Shown one piece after another: positions 54,214 to 64,000 of a stretch of DNA of 64,000 bases (the first letter of the stretch is position 1; every line of letters begins with the position of its first letter). The stretch comes from Pollenia angustigena. Taxonomy: Eukaryota > Arthropoda > Insecta > Diptera > Polleniidae. The stretch lies in contig OV884056.1 in assembly GCA_930367215.1 (NCBI GenBank), forward strand, positions 94,685,285 through 94,749,284. The letters run 5' to 3'. Below the pieces are notes generated by a model, which saw nothing but the letters and a program-made list of their open reading frames with translations, ran no database searches and was not told where the DNA came from. The translations under genes and the position numbers were made by a program.

Positions 54214-57200
54214 TTAATCTCTAATGTCCTTAGCGTGGAAAATACCAATATTTTTACCGGACATATCTTGTAATTTGTAACAATTCCCTCCCTGTTTGGC
54301 TACAATCTTGGCCTTCTCAAACTGATTAGCCAACTTACTGTTGAAATGATCAATTGCCCTTGACTGGGCAAAGTTCCTCCTATATACAATCTGACCTATA
54401 TTGAAATTGACTGGCCTAGAACGCAAATTATATGTTTTAACATTTTTCTCATAAGCCTTTCTAATATTTTGCTGTGCGACCTGTCTTATCAAATCTAATT
54501 TTTCGTCCTTTCTTATCTCAATGTCAGGTTCTTCTAATAAAGCTAATTGACGTAGAAGATTGTATGATTTACCATTTAAAAGCATATTCTGCCCAAATAG
54601 AACATAATAAGGAGAAAACCCAGTACTAGCATGAACCGAACTTCTTAGGGCGCAACTAATGGCCGAAAGGTTTTCGTCCCAATCTTTTTGTGTAGGTTTG
54701 ACATAAGCTCTAATTGCTGCCAACACCGAGCGATTTACTCGCTCACTGGCGTTAGCCTGTGGGGAGTAAATGGCTGTGAAATTGTGAAAAACACCGTACG
54801 AATCTAGAACTTCTTTAAATATGTGGGACTTGAATTGAACTCCATTATCCGTGGTGATCGATTCAGGAATACCAAAAATATGAAAAATTCTTTTCTCTAA
54901 AAATTCAATTATTACTTTTGCCGTAAATTTTCTAATTGGTTCCAGGAAATGAAACTTTGACATGTGGTCCAATACAATTATGATCCCAATATTTCCCGAC
55001 GTCGACCTTGGATAAGGTCCCAATAAATCTAAATACAGTTTTTGAAATACGCGTACGGATGTCGCTGGTTGGCCCATTGGGGGTCTCAGAATTTTGTTGC
55101 TTGGCTTAGTTTGTTTACAAATCTCACATGACCCAACATATGCTGCAATTTGTTTAGTCATTTTAGGCCAAAAATAAAATGTTTTTAAGCGACGTAAAGT
55201 TTTCCCTACTCCTCCATGCGCACAAAGTGGATGGTCATGGGCTCTTCTAATTAAATCTTCCGTCAATGAGTCGGGAACCCACAGTTTCCAAGACATTTCC
55301 TCTTGAATTGCATTCCCTTGAGCGTGCTCTACTCTTTTATAAATAAATCCATTGTCTATTCGAATATCTGGTAAGTATTTAATTTTAGATCTAAGTTTCC
55401 CTGTCAGTGCCAAATAGCCAGGCGACCTAAATTCATCCGATTCCAAATCAATGTCAATAGAACTGTCCATTTCGCTAATCCAAAAGGCGTCAACATTTTC
55501 AGCATCAATCATACTATTATCTTCTGAATACATACGCGAAAGTGAATCCGGCACTATATTTTGAGAACCTTTTCTATGTCTAATGGTAAAATTGAAGCCC
55601 TGTAACTTCAGCGCCCACCTAGCAAGACGTCCATGTAAGTCCGATTGACTCATTAACCATTTTAGCGAAGCATGGTCAGTAATGACCTCAAACGGATGAC
55701 CTTCGATATACGATCGATATTTTTTTATGGCCATAACTGCAGCGAGACACTCCTGCTCAGAAACTGAGTATTTTCTTTGTGCCGAGGTTAGTTTGTGGCT
55801 CATAAACGCTACAGGCACTTCGTCTCCGTCATCAGTTGTCTGTGCAAGCACTGCCCCTATCCCATATTGACTAGCGTCACACTGTATGGAGAAAGGTCGG
55901 GCGAAATCAGGGTTATGTAACACGGGTGCGGAACATAAGGAGTTTTTGAGTTCGTCAAATGAACGTTTTGCCTCTTCAGTCAACGTAAACTTTTTATTTT
56001 TCTGTAACATATCAGTTAGTGGTGATGTTACTGCCGCAAAATTACGGACAAACCGTCGATACCATCCACATAGCCCCAAAAACCTTCTAAGTTGACGGAC
56101 CGACTTAGGAAACGGATAATCACGAATAGCTTGTACCTTGTCTGGGTCTGTCCGAATCGTCCCATGGCCGATTATGTGTCCCAAATATTTTACCTGTTTC
56201 AGCAAAAATTTACTTTTCTCAATATTCAGTGTAAGATTCGCCTTCCTCATATGCCAAGCAACTTCATGAAGTACCAGTATATGTTCATCAAGAGTCTCCG
56301 TTATCACCAGCAAGTCATCTAAATAGATAAAAACTTTCGTACGCAGATGTGCCGGAATGACCTTGTCCATAAGTCGGGACATCGTCTGTGGCGCGTTGCA
56401 CAAGCCAAAGGGCATGGTTACGAACTGATATAGTGGACGCCCAGGCACAGTAAAAGCCGTCTTCTCCTTTGACCTCTCATCAAGAGGAATTTGCCAGAAA
56501 GCATCTTTCAGGTCAAGACTCGAAATAAATCTGGCCTTTGGAAGCCTACTGAAAATTCCATCAATGAGAGGTAAAGGATAGGCGTCTTTCACAGTGACAC
56601 TGTTCAGCTTCCTGGCGTCTAGACACAGTCGCACCTTCCCAGGCTTAAGCACCAGTGCCACCGGCGATGACCACGGACTTTGGGATTCCTCAATCACCCC
56701 TAATTGCAGCATCCTGTCTATTTCTGCAAAAAGTAATTTTTCAATAGCTGGCGATATAGCAAAGTGTCTTTGCTTTATTGGGGTATTTTCCCCAGTATCT
56801 ATGACATGAGTAACTAAAGAAGTTCTACCTAAACCTATCTTTGCATACGACGGAAATGAATTTATCGCATCCTCCAATCGTTTCCGGTCACTCAAATCCA
56901 ATCTATGAACATTATCATCGGATTCAATTTCACCCAAACTTGGTTTCTCCACCGTTAAAGAGTTATCATCAAACAAATCACATCCCAAATTGAAAGCTTT
57001 AACAAAGTCTATTCCAAGATAAAGGTTCTGTGTTAAATTAGGTATTATTAAAAAATTTATCTCCCTAGAAACTCCCCTAAAGGTAACTGTGGTGACAACC
57101 CTACCCATTGTAGTATGTTGTCTACCATCGGCTGTTTTCAATACTACACAAAATTTCTCATACTCATTTTTATTCTCCTCTAAAAATTTTCTGGCATAGT

Positions 57201-57630
57201 CAGATGCAAAACAAGATACTGTTGCACCTGTGTCTATCATTCCAATGATATCTTCATTAAAGATCCTCACAGTAGCAAAGGGCCTTAAATCAAATTTGTT
57301 CCTATCAGAGATTACCGCTGATAAAATACACTTCCTGTTTTGCAAAACCTTTTTCCAAAATTCCCTAAATCTTTTAGTCGATCTCTTAACCCTTTTATTT
57401 ACCTGCACTGAAGTTGTTATCTGTTCATTAAAAATTCTTCGTCTTGCCTCTTGATACTCCCTCAATCTAATATGATAAGGCCTTAAATGTCCCGGTACGA
57501 CTTCCCTAACACCACAATTATTACTGGACACGTGTGTCTTATCATCAAAACAAGGATTAGTTTGGCATGGTGTCGATTCTAATATTGTGTCGCTTTGGAC
57601 AGATATTTTGGTGACCGAGGGCCCAGGAAG
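54214..57630 (-). CDS. Pol polyprotein: protease, RT, RNase H, integrase
   Basis: Open without interruption from the frameshift point at 57630 to the stop at 54214. Residue numbers from a GTG codon at 57531, which is not a true start: protease DTGA at 100-103; RT with SSLDLKDAFWQIPL at 337-350 and YLDD at 403-406; RNase H with CDASQYGIGAVLAQ at 551-564, E604-type acid in SVSEQECLA and TDHASLKWLM; integrase with H767-x4-H772 and C802-x2-C805, catalytic D835, D895 and E930. All catalytic residues are present, so the copy looks competent. Expressed as Gag-Pol by -1 frameshifting. Confidence 0.92.
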   Translation of the reverse strand, partial: LPGPSVTKISVQSDTILESTPCQTNPCFDDKTHVSSNNCGVREVVPGHLRPYHIRLREYQEARRRIFNEQITTSVQVNKRVKRSTKRFREFWKKVLQNRKCILSAVISDRNKFDLRPFATVRIFNEDIIGMIDTGATVSCFASDYARKFLEENKNEYEKFCVVLKTADGRQHTTMGRVVTTVTFRGVSREINFLIIPNLTQNLYLGIDFVKAFNLGCDLFDDNSLTVEKPSLGEIESDDNVHRLDLSDRKRLEDAINSFPSYAKIGLGRTSLVTHVIDTGENTPIKQRHFAISPAIEKLLFAEIDRMLQLGVIEESQSPWSSPVALVLKPGKVRLCLDARKLNSVTVKDAYPLPLIDGIFSRLPKARFISSLDLKDAFWQIPLDERSKEKTAFTVPGRPLYQFVTMPFGLCNAPQTMSRLMDKVIPAHLRTKVFIYLDDLLVITETLDEHILVLHEVAWHMRKANLTLNIEKSKFLLKQVKYLGHIIGHGTIRTDPDKVQAIRDYPFPKSVRQLRRFLGLCGWYRRFVRNFAAVTSPLTDMLQKNKKFTLTEEAKRSFDELKNSLCSAPVLHNPDFARPFSIQCDASQYGIGAVLAQTTDDGDEVPVAFMSHKLTSAQRKYSVSEQECLAAVMAIKKYRSYIEGHPFEVITDHASLKWLMSQSDLHGRLARWALKLQGFNFTIRHRKGSQNIVPDSLSRMYSEDNSMIDAENVDAFWISEMDSSIDIDLESDEFRSPGYLALTGKLRSKIKYLPDIRIDNGFIYKRVEHAQGNAIQEEMSWKLWVPDSLTEDLIRRAHDHPLCAHGGVGKTLRRLKTFYFWPKMTKQIAAYVGSCEICKQTKPSNKILRPPMGQPATSVRVFQKLYLDLLGPYPRSTSGNIGIIIVLDHMSKFHFLEPIRKFTAKVIIEFLEKRIFHIFGIPESITTDNGVQFKSHIFKEVLDSYGVFHNFTAIYSPQANASERVNRSVLAAIRAYVKPTQKDWDENLSAISCALRSSVHASTGFSPYYVLFGQNMLLNGKSYNLLRQLALLEEPDIEIRKDEKLDLIRQVAQQNIRKAYEKNVKTYNLRSRPVNFNIGQIVYRRNFAQSRAIDHFNSKLANQFEKAKIVAKQGGNCYKLQDMSGKNIGIFHAKDIRD

Positions 57631-59033
57631 TTTTTTGATAATTTGTTACATCTACTACAGTTTGGCTTAAAAATATTTGGACTACCACAACCATAACAAA
57701 AGATTCTTCTCTCTCCTAAACAGTCCTCAAACTTGTGGCCTTTTTCAGAGCAGTTCCAACATATTATTTCCTTTATTTCTTCTATCTCTACCTCTTCGTC
57801 AAAATTGCTCCCCGTTTCCAATTCTGATACCTTACGTGTCCCAAAATTTCTATTTGCTCTATACTTATCTACTTCTTCCTCCAAAATTTCATGTTTTCTT
57901 ACAAATTCTCGTAATACCGTAATTCTTTCGATGTTGAAATGTAAAAGCTCCTTGCGCACGTCAGGACGCAGATTCCGTTTTAAAATTTCCACTAAATCAA
58001 GTTCACTGAACGGAGCTTGCAAGCGGTCTGATATCTGAAGAATCGAATCGTAAAAAGTATCAAATTTTTCTCCAACTCTCTGCTTGCGATTACGAATTAA
58101 TTCCTTCAAGTCAAAGTCAGTTCTACGATCCCTAAACTGATTTCTTAACTCATAACATAACAGTTCCCAATCTACAGCTTGAGCAGTTCGATGGAACCGC
58201 CAAAACCAATCAAGGGCCTTTCCTGTGAATAACAGATGTATATGGCGGCACAAAATATTGAAGTCGCCCCTCAAACTCTGCATTGTAAGGGCATGGACAC
58301 GATAAATAAAATTGTCAACCGACAATCCTCCCTCTTCTTGCCCACTAAATTTAAGTTGCCAACTGGAGATAATCATAGATACCTTATCAGTCGTTAAATT
58401 AAATGATTGATTATTACCCTGGCCTATACTTGGTCTATTCATAGCGTTCCTACGAACGCGATTATTGTTACGATTTGCATTACGACTATCTACACTATTT
58501 CGGTTACAAGAATTCTCATTCAAATTCATGTTTGCTAACTGATTCTGAACAGCATCGTTTATTAGCCCTTGCAATAAATTATCGTCTATATTTCCCTTAT
58601 CCCGAGATCTATTTAAGAATTCTTCTAATGCTCTTCCATTGTTCTGCGCAGGTAATCCATGAGTCTCTGGCATTGCCCAACCAAATAAATTTTGCCCAGG
58701 GGAACTTCTGTTTTGTCCTGGAGCCTTTGGAATAGCTCCACGACCTGAGTTCTCCAACATCTGTGGAGGAGCTGCTGTTGTTGAAGAATTATTCGTCTTT
58801 TCAGAAAGAATATCATATGACCTTAGTTTGTTTTGTCTACAAGCTTTGCCACATATGGGACAACCTAATGTCTCTTTCAATACATCTACTATACACACCT
58901 TATGAAATACCTGATCACACGGTGTAGAAACTATAATATCGTCTAACTCGTAGTCCTTCTTACATATACTACACTGTGGCAGACAAAAATTCTCTACCTG
59001 CGAAGTTATATTAGTATTGTTGTTACTGGCCAT
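57579..59033 (-). CDS. Gag with N-terminal RING-like finger and zinc knuckle
   Basis: True ATG at 59033, 484 codons. Residues 21-61 have RING-H2 spacing: C21-x2-C24-x14-C39-x-Q41-x2-H44-x2-C47-x10-C58-x2-C61; only the fourth ligand is Gln instead of His. A long N-rich linker (about 100-220) precedes a retrotransposon Gag capsid region (about 230-400; SWQLKFSGQEEGGLSVDNF, ALDWFWRFH, FRDRRTDFDLKELI). A CCHC knuckle follows at C425-x2-C428-x4-H433-x4-C438, then a second cysteine cluster (CYGCGSPNIFKPNCSRC). Gag assembles the particle; a RING suggests ubiquitin-ligase-like or dimerisation activity, untested. Confidence 0.9.
   Translation of the reverse strand: MASNNNTNITSQVENFCLPQCSICKKDYELDDIIVSTPCDQVFHKVCIVDVLKETLGCPICGKACRQNKLRSYDILSEKTNNSSTTAAPPQMLENSGRGAIPKAPGQNRSSPGQNLFGWAMPETHGLPAQNNGRALEEFLNRSRDKGNIDDNLLQGLINDAVQNQLANMNLNENSCNRNSVDSRNANRNNNRVRRNAMNRPSIGQGNNQSFNLTTDKVSMIISSWQLKFSGQEEGGLSVDNFIYRVHALTMQSLRGDFNILCRHIHLLFTGKALDWFWRFHRTAQAVDWELLCYELRNQFRDRRTDFDLKELIRNRKQRVGEKFDTFYDSILQISDRLQAPFSELDLVEILKRNLRPDVRKELLHFNIERITVLREFVRKHEILEEEVDKYRANRNFGTRKVSELETGSNFDEEVEIEEIKEIICWNCSEKGHKFEDCLGERRIFCYGCGSPNIFKPNCSRCNKLSKNFLGPRSPKYLSKATQY
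57630..57636 (-). promoter_or_regulatory. -1 ribosomal frameshift slippery site A AAA AAC
   Basis: On the minus strand, in the gag frame, TCA AAA AAC (codons 466-468) contains the canonical heptamer A AAA AAC. In the -1 frame the text just upstream ends in a TAA, and from the heptamer onward it is open straight into pol, joining the pol frame exactly (57630 and 57531 differ by 99). The gag stop lies 54 nt downstream. A GC-rich spacer (CTTCCTGGGCCC) follows, where a stimulatory structure would be expected. Confidence 0.85.
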
Positions 59034-59673
59034 TTTCTTAGAAAATTCAGTTTAGGCTTAATTTAAAATTTAATAGAAAATAAAATATAAATAACACGTT
59101 TATAATATTTTGCCTTAAAACATAGTTGGTCTAAAAAAAAAAAAAAGGTTGTGCGAAAAAACAAATACACGTAGGTAGGTAGGTGTGCAATGAAGTTCGA
59201 ATTTGCAATTTGGTCAGTATATCAGATAATTTTACAATATAACAAAGTTATTTAAAACCTGGACGACAAGAGCTACATATTCCGCTTCACAATCGTATTT
59301 CCTAGGTAAATAAATCTGGTATTCAATAAAAAAAAAACATCTCATACATTGATCCAAAATCTAAGATACATTTAAATTAATAAATCATGGAAACACAAAG
59401 GAATGAATTATCCATAGGATAAAAGTGGATTGTAAAGGAAATTGACATTCTTAATACAATATTTCCTACTTTAACCTACAGTCCTTGCATTCTTGGTCAA
59501 CACCAAATCAATGACAAACACTAGAATGAACTTATTATTTTAAATTATATCCCTTAAAAGTTAATATGATAATATGAATAGAGGTTAAATGTTAAAGGTC
59601 CAAAGACAACCACATATATTAGCCGTTGTTATATTCGGAAAAGATATACATAGTAAAACTAGAATGTCTTCGG
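59034..59673. other. Leader of the young element
   Basis: 640 bp between gag ATG and primer-binding site. AT-rich, no ATG frame of length on the coding strand. It would contain packaging and, if used, translation-initiation signals; none recognised. Confidence 0.5.
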
Positions 59674-59691
59674 GCCCCACGTTGGGCGCCA
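59674..59691 (-). other. Primer-binding site of young element
   Basis: The minus strand reads TGGCGCCCAACGTGGGGC, lysine-tRNA type, six bases inside the LTR end (ATTAAA between). Perfect match to the site of the env-only errantivirus at 27464-27481. Confidence 0.9.
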
Positions 59692-59697
59692 TTTAAT

Positions 59698-62476
59698 TGT
59701 GATGCATGTTTTTTGCTTGCCCCAATTTGGAAGCTACATATGTACTTAGGATGGTCTTACGACATACATCCCCACAAGGCACTCTTGGTAAGCGTTACGC
59801 ACGTGCTCTGCTTGCTAGCTCGTCTGGTGAGAAATGGGCGGGACTCTTGCCCCAAGATTAGCCTTACAGTCACAAAAAAAAAAATCACGTGCGAGTAAAA
59901 TGCCCTTAAATCAATAGAAACCCTTGTTCAACCTTCGCGTCGCACCTACCACCCTACCAGAACCGTGATGTGGTGGTTCTTGGCCCCAATACCCTACCCT
60001 ACCTATGATTTCCTGATGGCCTTTATTCTGTCAAAGAAATGCCCCATACACAAGACCCTTTTATCCGACCACTACGTTTTAAATTAAAAGTTACGCCATA
60101 TTTGATTTTTAATTAATACAATAAAAAATATATATTTTCCTTTTTTTTTTTTCTTTTCATTCATTACCCAATCACAATTCACTTCATTATATAAAGAAAA
60201 TTACATATGTATATATCTCATAAAATATTGAATATTAACTATATTCCTCGAGTGTAAGAGCAATAAAAAAAACTAATATCTAAAGAATGTATATGCGTAG
60301 GTAGATACTAAATTATGATAAAAGCTACAAGTTACATAGTTCTGATTATTCTCAATAATATATTATCTATTACTTTTTTTTTTTTTTTCTTTCTCTTTTG
60401 TTTTCTGGTCTTAATCTTTCAGTATTCCTAAATGTTAATTCGGTGCAATGCAAGATGTTTAAAAGAAAAAGAAAAAAAAAACAAACAAAAAAATACTCCT
60501 GAGAATGGGAAGTTTTAAAATTAAGAGAATAATATTCTTGATCTGTATAACAATTAAGAAAATTTCAAGAAATGAGAACTTACAATTTTTTTTTTTTGGT
60601 TCCATCGCTGCATGAAGGCCTCCAGCAAGATGATGAATCGATGATATTGTGGGGTTTTTTTTTTCTCTTTTTTTCTTTTCTGGTATTTTCTTTTCGAATT
60701 TTCTCAAGAATGTGTTATACTCTCAATTTATATTGTACAATAGGTTAATATCAATTTAGAAATTTTAGTAACAAACAAAATGTAGGGTTTTAGTTTAGTA
60801 ATTTTTTTTCTTTTTTTTTTTTTTTTTTTTTTTTTATAGGAAATTAAAGTCGGGAAAATTTATGATTCAAAAGATACAAGTGTAGTGGATTAGAGAAACA
60901 GTATAATTATAATTTAAAGTAGGCATTAAGCCTATGGTTAGTTTTACGAGTGTTGCTGTAAACTAAATATTGGAAGATACGATTAGGGGGGGGGGGGGTT
61001 TTTTTTTTCCTTTTTATGTTGTTAGTATGGATACTTATTGTATTAGTGTTTTGTTTTTAGGACGGATTGAGACTAAGTTTAATTTAATATTAGAGTTACG
61101 AAAATCTTTAATAGGCTTAGTGGGGTAATAACTTTCTGTTTGGGTATTTGTTATTAAAGAGGATTTTAGCATAGAGAAATTTTATGATAAGCACTTTAAA
61201 ATATAAAAGGGCACTTGCTGAGAGTTTTACTTTAAGATTTCAATATTGAAAATGTTGAATGACACAAAAAAACAATCTTCATGTAGAGGGTAGTAAAGTC
61301 GGCGTGCTTCGCCGCCGATCAAAAACTAGAATTTCCCTGTTGATTTTAATGGTTTCGGGTTGAGCTGAGTTGTAAGACACTGGATTTACTTGGTAATAAA
61401 AAGAACCACTATTTATGGTACTCCGATTTTGGAGATTTTTTTTTTTTTTTTTTTTGACGCTTTTTTTTCTATATAGCCGAATGGTGAGCAATTATTCACA
61501 GAGGCTAGCCGATCGGTGTCCAATAGATTTTAAGTGTTGTAAGTCACGTGTTAGGGAAAATACCAAAAAAAAATGGTTTGGAGTTCCAGAGTATGTGAAA
61601 CAGGTAGATATTAGCCGAAGCTCCGAAACACGTGTCCAACACCTCGCCTGATCTGGGAATAATTTTATATTACACCATAAATTCTACATATTAACTTTTA
61701 TGATTCTTACCCTGATTTGGTATGCCAATCGGTTTATGGTAAAAAAAAATCAAATCCGTATATTTCATAAGGTATTTACCCTTATATATTATGTAGGTAT
61801 TAGGCTCCCTTTAAAGGAAATATTTTCCACTAAATTTTATGTTCAAAAAAATTTATTTCACCGTTTAAAATTCCGTCTCATCCAAAAGCCAATTTTAAAA
61901 AGAACGAGGTAATCTTAATATCTCGCCCTTTGACTTGATATTTGCTTTTTTTTTTTCACTCTTTCCTTTATTTAACTCAAATACGCAATTAAACATTATA
62001 AAAGTTTTCTTTTTCTTTCCTAAACGTTTACAACTAACTAGCCAAACACATGTCTCTTGCTCTCTTAACATGTATATTAATATACATGATACATACATGT
62101 TGAGTGCTTTTTTTTCAAAAGAAGAACGAATTTAAAAGATTAACAAAGAAAATATATGGTTGATATATTCGGTGTCACAGCGTTGTACTAAATATGCAGA
62201 TATAGGGAATTGAACGGAGATTTTTCCCTTTCTGTAAAGTACTAACTTATTTACAAGGGACTATTTTTTTTTTTTTTTTGTTTTTGAACATATTTAGTTA
62301 TTTTCACTTAGAATTAACTAATATATAGGGATCATCACTTATTAAAGATTAAGGAAATTAATACGAATGTGCAGTGGTTATTGAAATAACAATAACTATG
62401 AATAATTATTGAATACAATCAACAAGAAAATTTTGAATTTAAAAAAAAAATAAAAAACAGAAATATTTATATTACA
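59698..62476 (-). repeat. 5' LTR of young element (2779 bp)
   Basis: Partner of 51392-54168. Reading minus it begins TGTAATATAAATATTTCTG and ends GCATCACA. It should contain the element promoter; several TATA-like words exist in this AT-rich LTR and none can be singled out. Confidence 0.92.
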
Positions 62477-64000
62477 ACTGGGCTTGTAATTCCTAAATCA
62501 GACCTGATTCTGTGGCTAGTTGGTCTCCAAGTGTAGCTGCACATAGCTCCTATCGTGGTATTAATTGCCGTTTGATTTGAGATATGTAGGATTTAGCACA
62601 GAATAAGTGTACCATGATGGTGGCATCTTTTAAAACTGATCGAATATAAGCCGCAGCACCATAAGCCTTTTCGGATGCGTCCGTAATAATGTGTAATTGT
62701 TGGGATTCTGAAACTCTTCCCTTGAAAATGTGTCTTGGTATTTGAAGAGTTTTTAATACGTTCAAATCTGTGCCAAATGTGATCCATTTAGTGTGCAGTG
62801 ATACAGGCAAAGATTGATCCCAATCTAATTTTAACTCCCACAATTCTTGAATAAACATTTTTGCCGTTACTACAATGGAACGTTACTGTTCGCTTGGTGA
62901 CCCTCTTGATATTGCCAAGATTTACCTTAATCCCCAGTTTGTCGGATTTCGGCATCCCAACAAATCCCAACGTTTTGATGGTGTCTGTGCTCTCAAAATC
63001 TACGTTTACCTCCAAGTCGCTCTGTTTAATATTCTGGAGTAATTGTGAGTGGTTTGCACACCATTTACGCAAAGTAAAACCGCCTTTCATCATTTCAATC
63101 TGCCCGAGTTGCTCTTGCATTTGTATTGCTGTTAATAAGCTATTTGAAGAAATTTTTTTTGAGAAATTGGGAAGCAATGGGATAACGTATGTCGGTTTCT
63201 TCAGCCAATTGTTCTAGTGTAGTGACGGTGTTGAGTTGGTAGTAGGAAATGGGCCTTGTGGTATTCTTTCTCCAAATTATAAGCGAAATTGACGATCTTC
63301 AGGGGCAATCAATACTTGTCTATACATCTTTTCAACGTCAGTGGTGAAAACGAACCTTGGCATTCGAAACCTTAGGAGTATGGAGAATAGGCGCGACATT
63401 CCACCTCCATTGTGTCAGTTTTGATTTTTACTATGAGTTTGATAGTTGACCGTTTGCTGCCGCCAGTGATGATGCTTCTGGAGAGCTGGTTGGCGCTTCA
63501 CTGATGTTGGGTTTTATTATTTCAGGTGGAGTAGTCATGGCTGATGACGTCATCTGGAATGTCCTTCCACAAGGTGATCCTTGTTTTAGTGATTGAGAGC
63601 AAACGTCTACAACAGTGTTTATCTGCAAAGGTTCTTTAAAAACAATTCTAAAATCGAAATCGTCAATAAATTCGAATTTTGTATTCAAAAGTACTTCGTA
63701 AAATTCGTGCGGATGATTCAAATCGCTGACATCAAAATCAACAAACGAAATATTGAGTTTTAAGTCTTGTGGGCCGGCCGTTAAAGCGCCATAGACTTGC
63801 TTGCATTGACTAAGAACAGAAGTCGTAATACGGGTAGGTTTATAGATATAAGATCTACCACTGTATGATTACTTGAATTTGTAGATTGCCGTGGTACATC
63901 AATACGAACGGCAGAAGAAAATAATTTGATGTATTTGATAAAATTAACCTTTTAAACCTTCTTTTGCTATTGCTTCCGTACACTTGCTATTATCAATATC
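62477..64000. repeat. Tandem array unit 3, right part (continues past window)
   Basis: Resumes unit 3 after the insertion and matches 40900-42424. It contains BEL pol frames 62550-62858 and 62788-63177, the chimeric frame 63431-63721, and the start of the M-protein piece. It has the features of unit 1 (AAAGTAAAACC at 63071, GACGGTGTTGAG at 63223, AACGTCTAC at 63601) rather than those of unit 2. Confidence 0.85.

Larger units (their letters stand above)
51392..62476 (-). mobile_element. Young full-length gypsy-group LTR retrotransposon, Osvaldo/Ulysses-like
   Basis: 11,085 bp with direct LTRs of 2777 and 2779 bp, TG..CA ends (TGTGATGC..ATTACA), and a perfect 4-bp target duplication ACTG (51388-51391, 62477-62480). 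The empty site is seen in unit 2 at about 45750. The LTRs differ almost only in homopolymer lengths and one visible substitution (53831, TGAAC versus TTAAC). Interior 5.5 kb: primer-binding site, intact gag, intact pol, no env. Long LTRs, lysine-tRNA primer and domain order suggest the Osvaldo/Ulysses group of Drosophila; that placement is inference. Confidence 0.93.

Noticed and set aside
54214..57531. GTG at 57531 as the true start of pol
   Set aside because: Eukaryotic retroelements do not start at GTG here. The frame is open upstream to the slippery site, so Gag-Pol frameshifting explains expression.
1..64000. tRNA, rRNA or a host single-copy gene
   Set aside because: No cloverleaf-like sequence, ribosomal segment or recognisable host exon was seen; every strong coding signal belongs to mobile or viral sequence.

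Overview
The window is retroelement-rich, AT-rich insect DNA, most likely heterochromatin of a cyclorrhaphan fly. I infer this from the mix of families: a LOA-clade LINE with RNase H, envelope-bearing errantivirus-like gypsy elements, an mdg3/blastopia-like gypsy, roo-like BEL/Pao, Tc1/mariner and pogo-like MITEs. I found no convincing single-copy host gene, tRNA, rRNA or CRISPR array. Start codons of many long frames are not ATG, so starts are given only where the DNA supports them.

Layout. 1-3.5 kb: decayed LINE (endonuclease, PHD-containing ORF1) and a gypsy RT scrap. 3.9-7.5 kb: a BEL/Pao element with envelope, split by a Tc1-like element. 7.6-26.0 kb: copy A of a macro-repeat (M), interrupted by an errantivirus with LTRs (8064-12515), several MITEs and a LOA LINE (17591-24486) that itself carries a gypsy pol block. 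26.0-31.1 kb: an envelope-only errantivirus and an errantivirus gag/protease. The gag contains a bunyavirus-like nucleoprotein gene, and beside it lies a parvovirus-type phospholipase A2 domain. 31.2-34.3 kb: 153-bp direct repeats around an orphan ORF, a second copy of repeat X, and a gypsy gag. 34.4-38.4 kb: copy B of M. 38.4-64 kb: a tandem array of about 4.82-kb composite units, with a very young 11.1-kb LTR retrotransposon (51392-62476) inserted in unit 3.

Almost every retroelement and virus-derived gene reads on the minus strand. Nested, decayed, same-strand errantivirus and viral fragments are what a uni-strand piRNA source locus looks like, here presumably transcribed from the plus strand. 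This is a hypothesis; no small-RNA data were available.

Most novel content: (i) an intact phenuivirus-like N reading frame inside an errantivirus gag; (ii) a densovirus-like PLA2 domain 1.2 kb away; (iii) macro-repeat M, with a roughly 650-codon protein I cannot identify plus small companion ORFs, part of which was amplified in the array; (iv) the young LTR element, whose Gag starts with a RING-like finger and ends in a canonical A AAA AAC -1 frameshift site.
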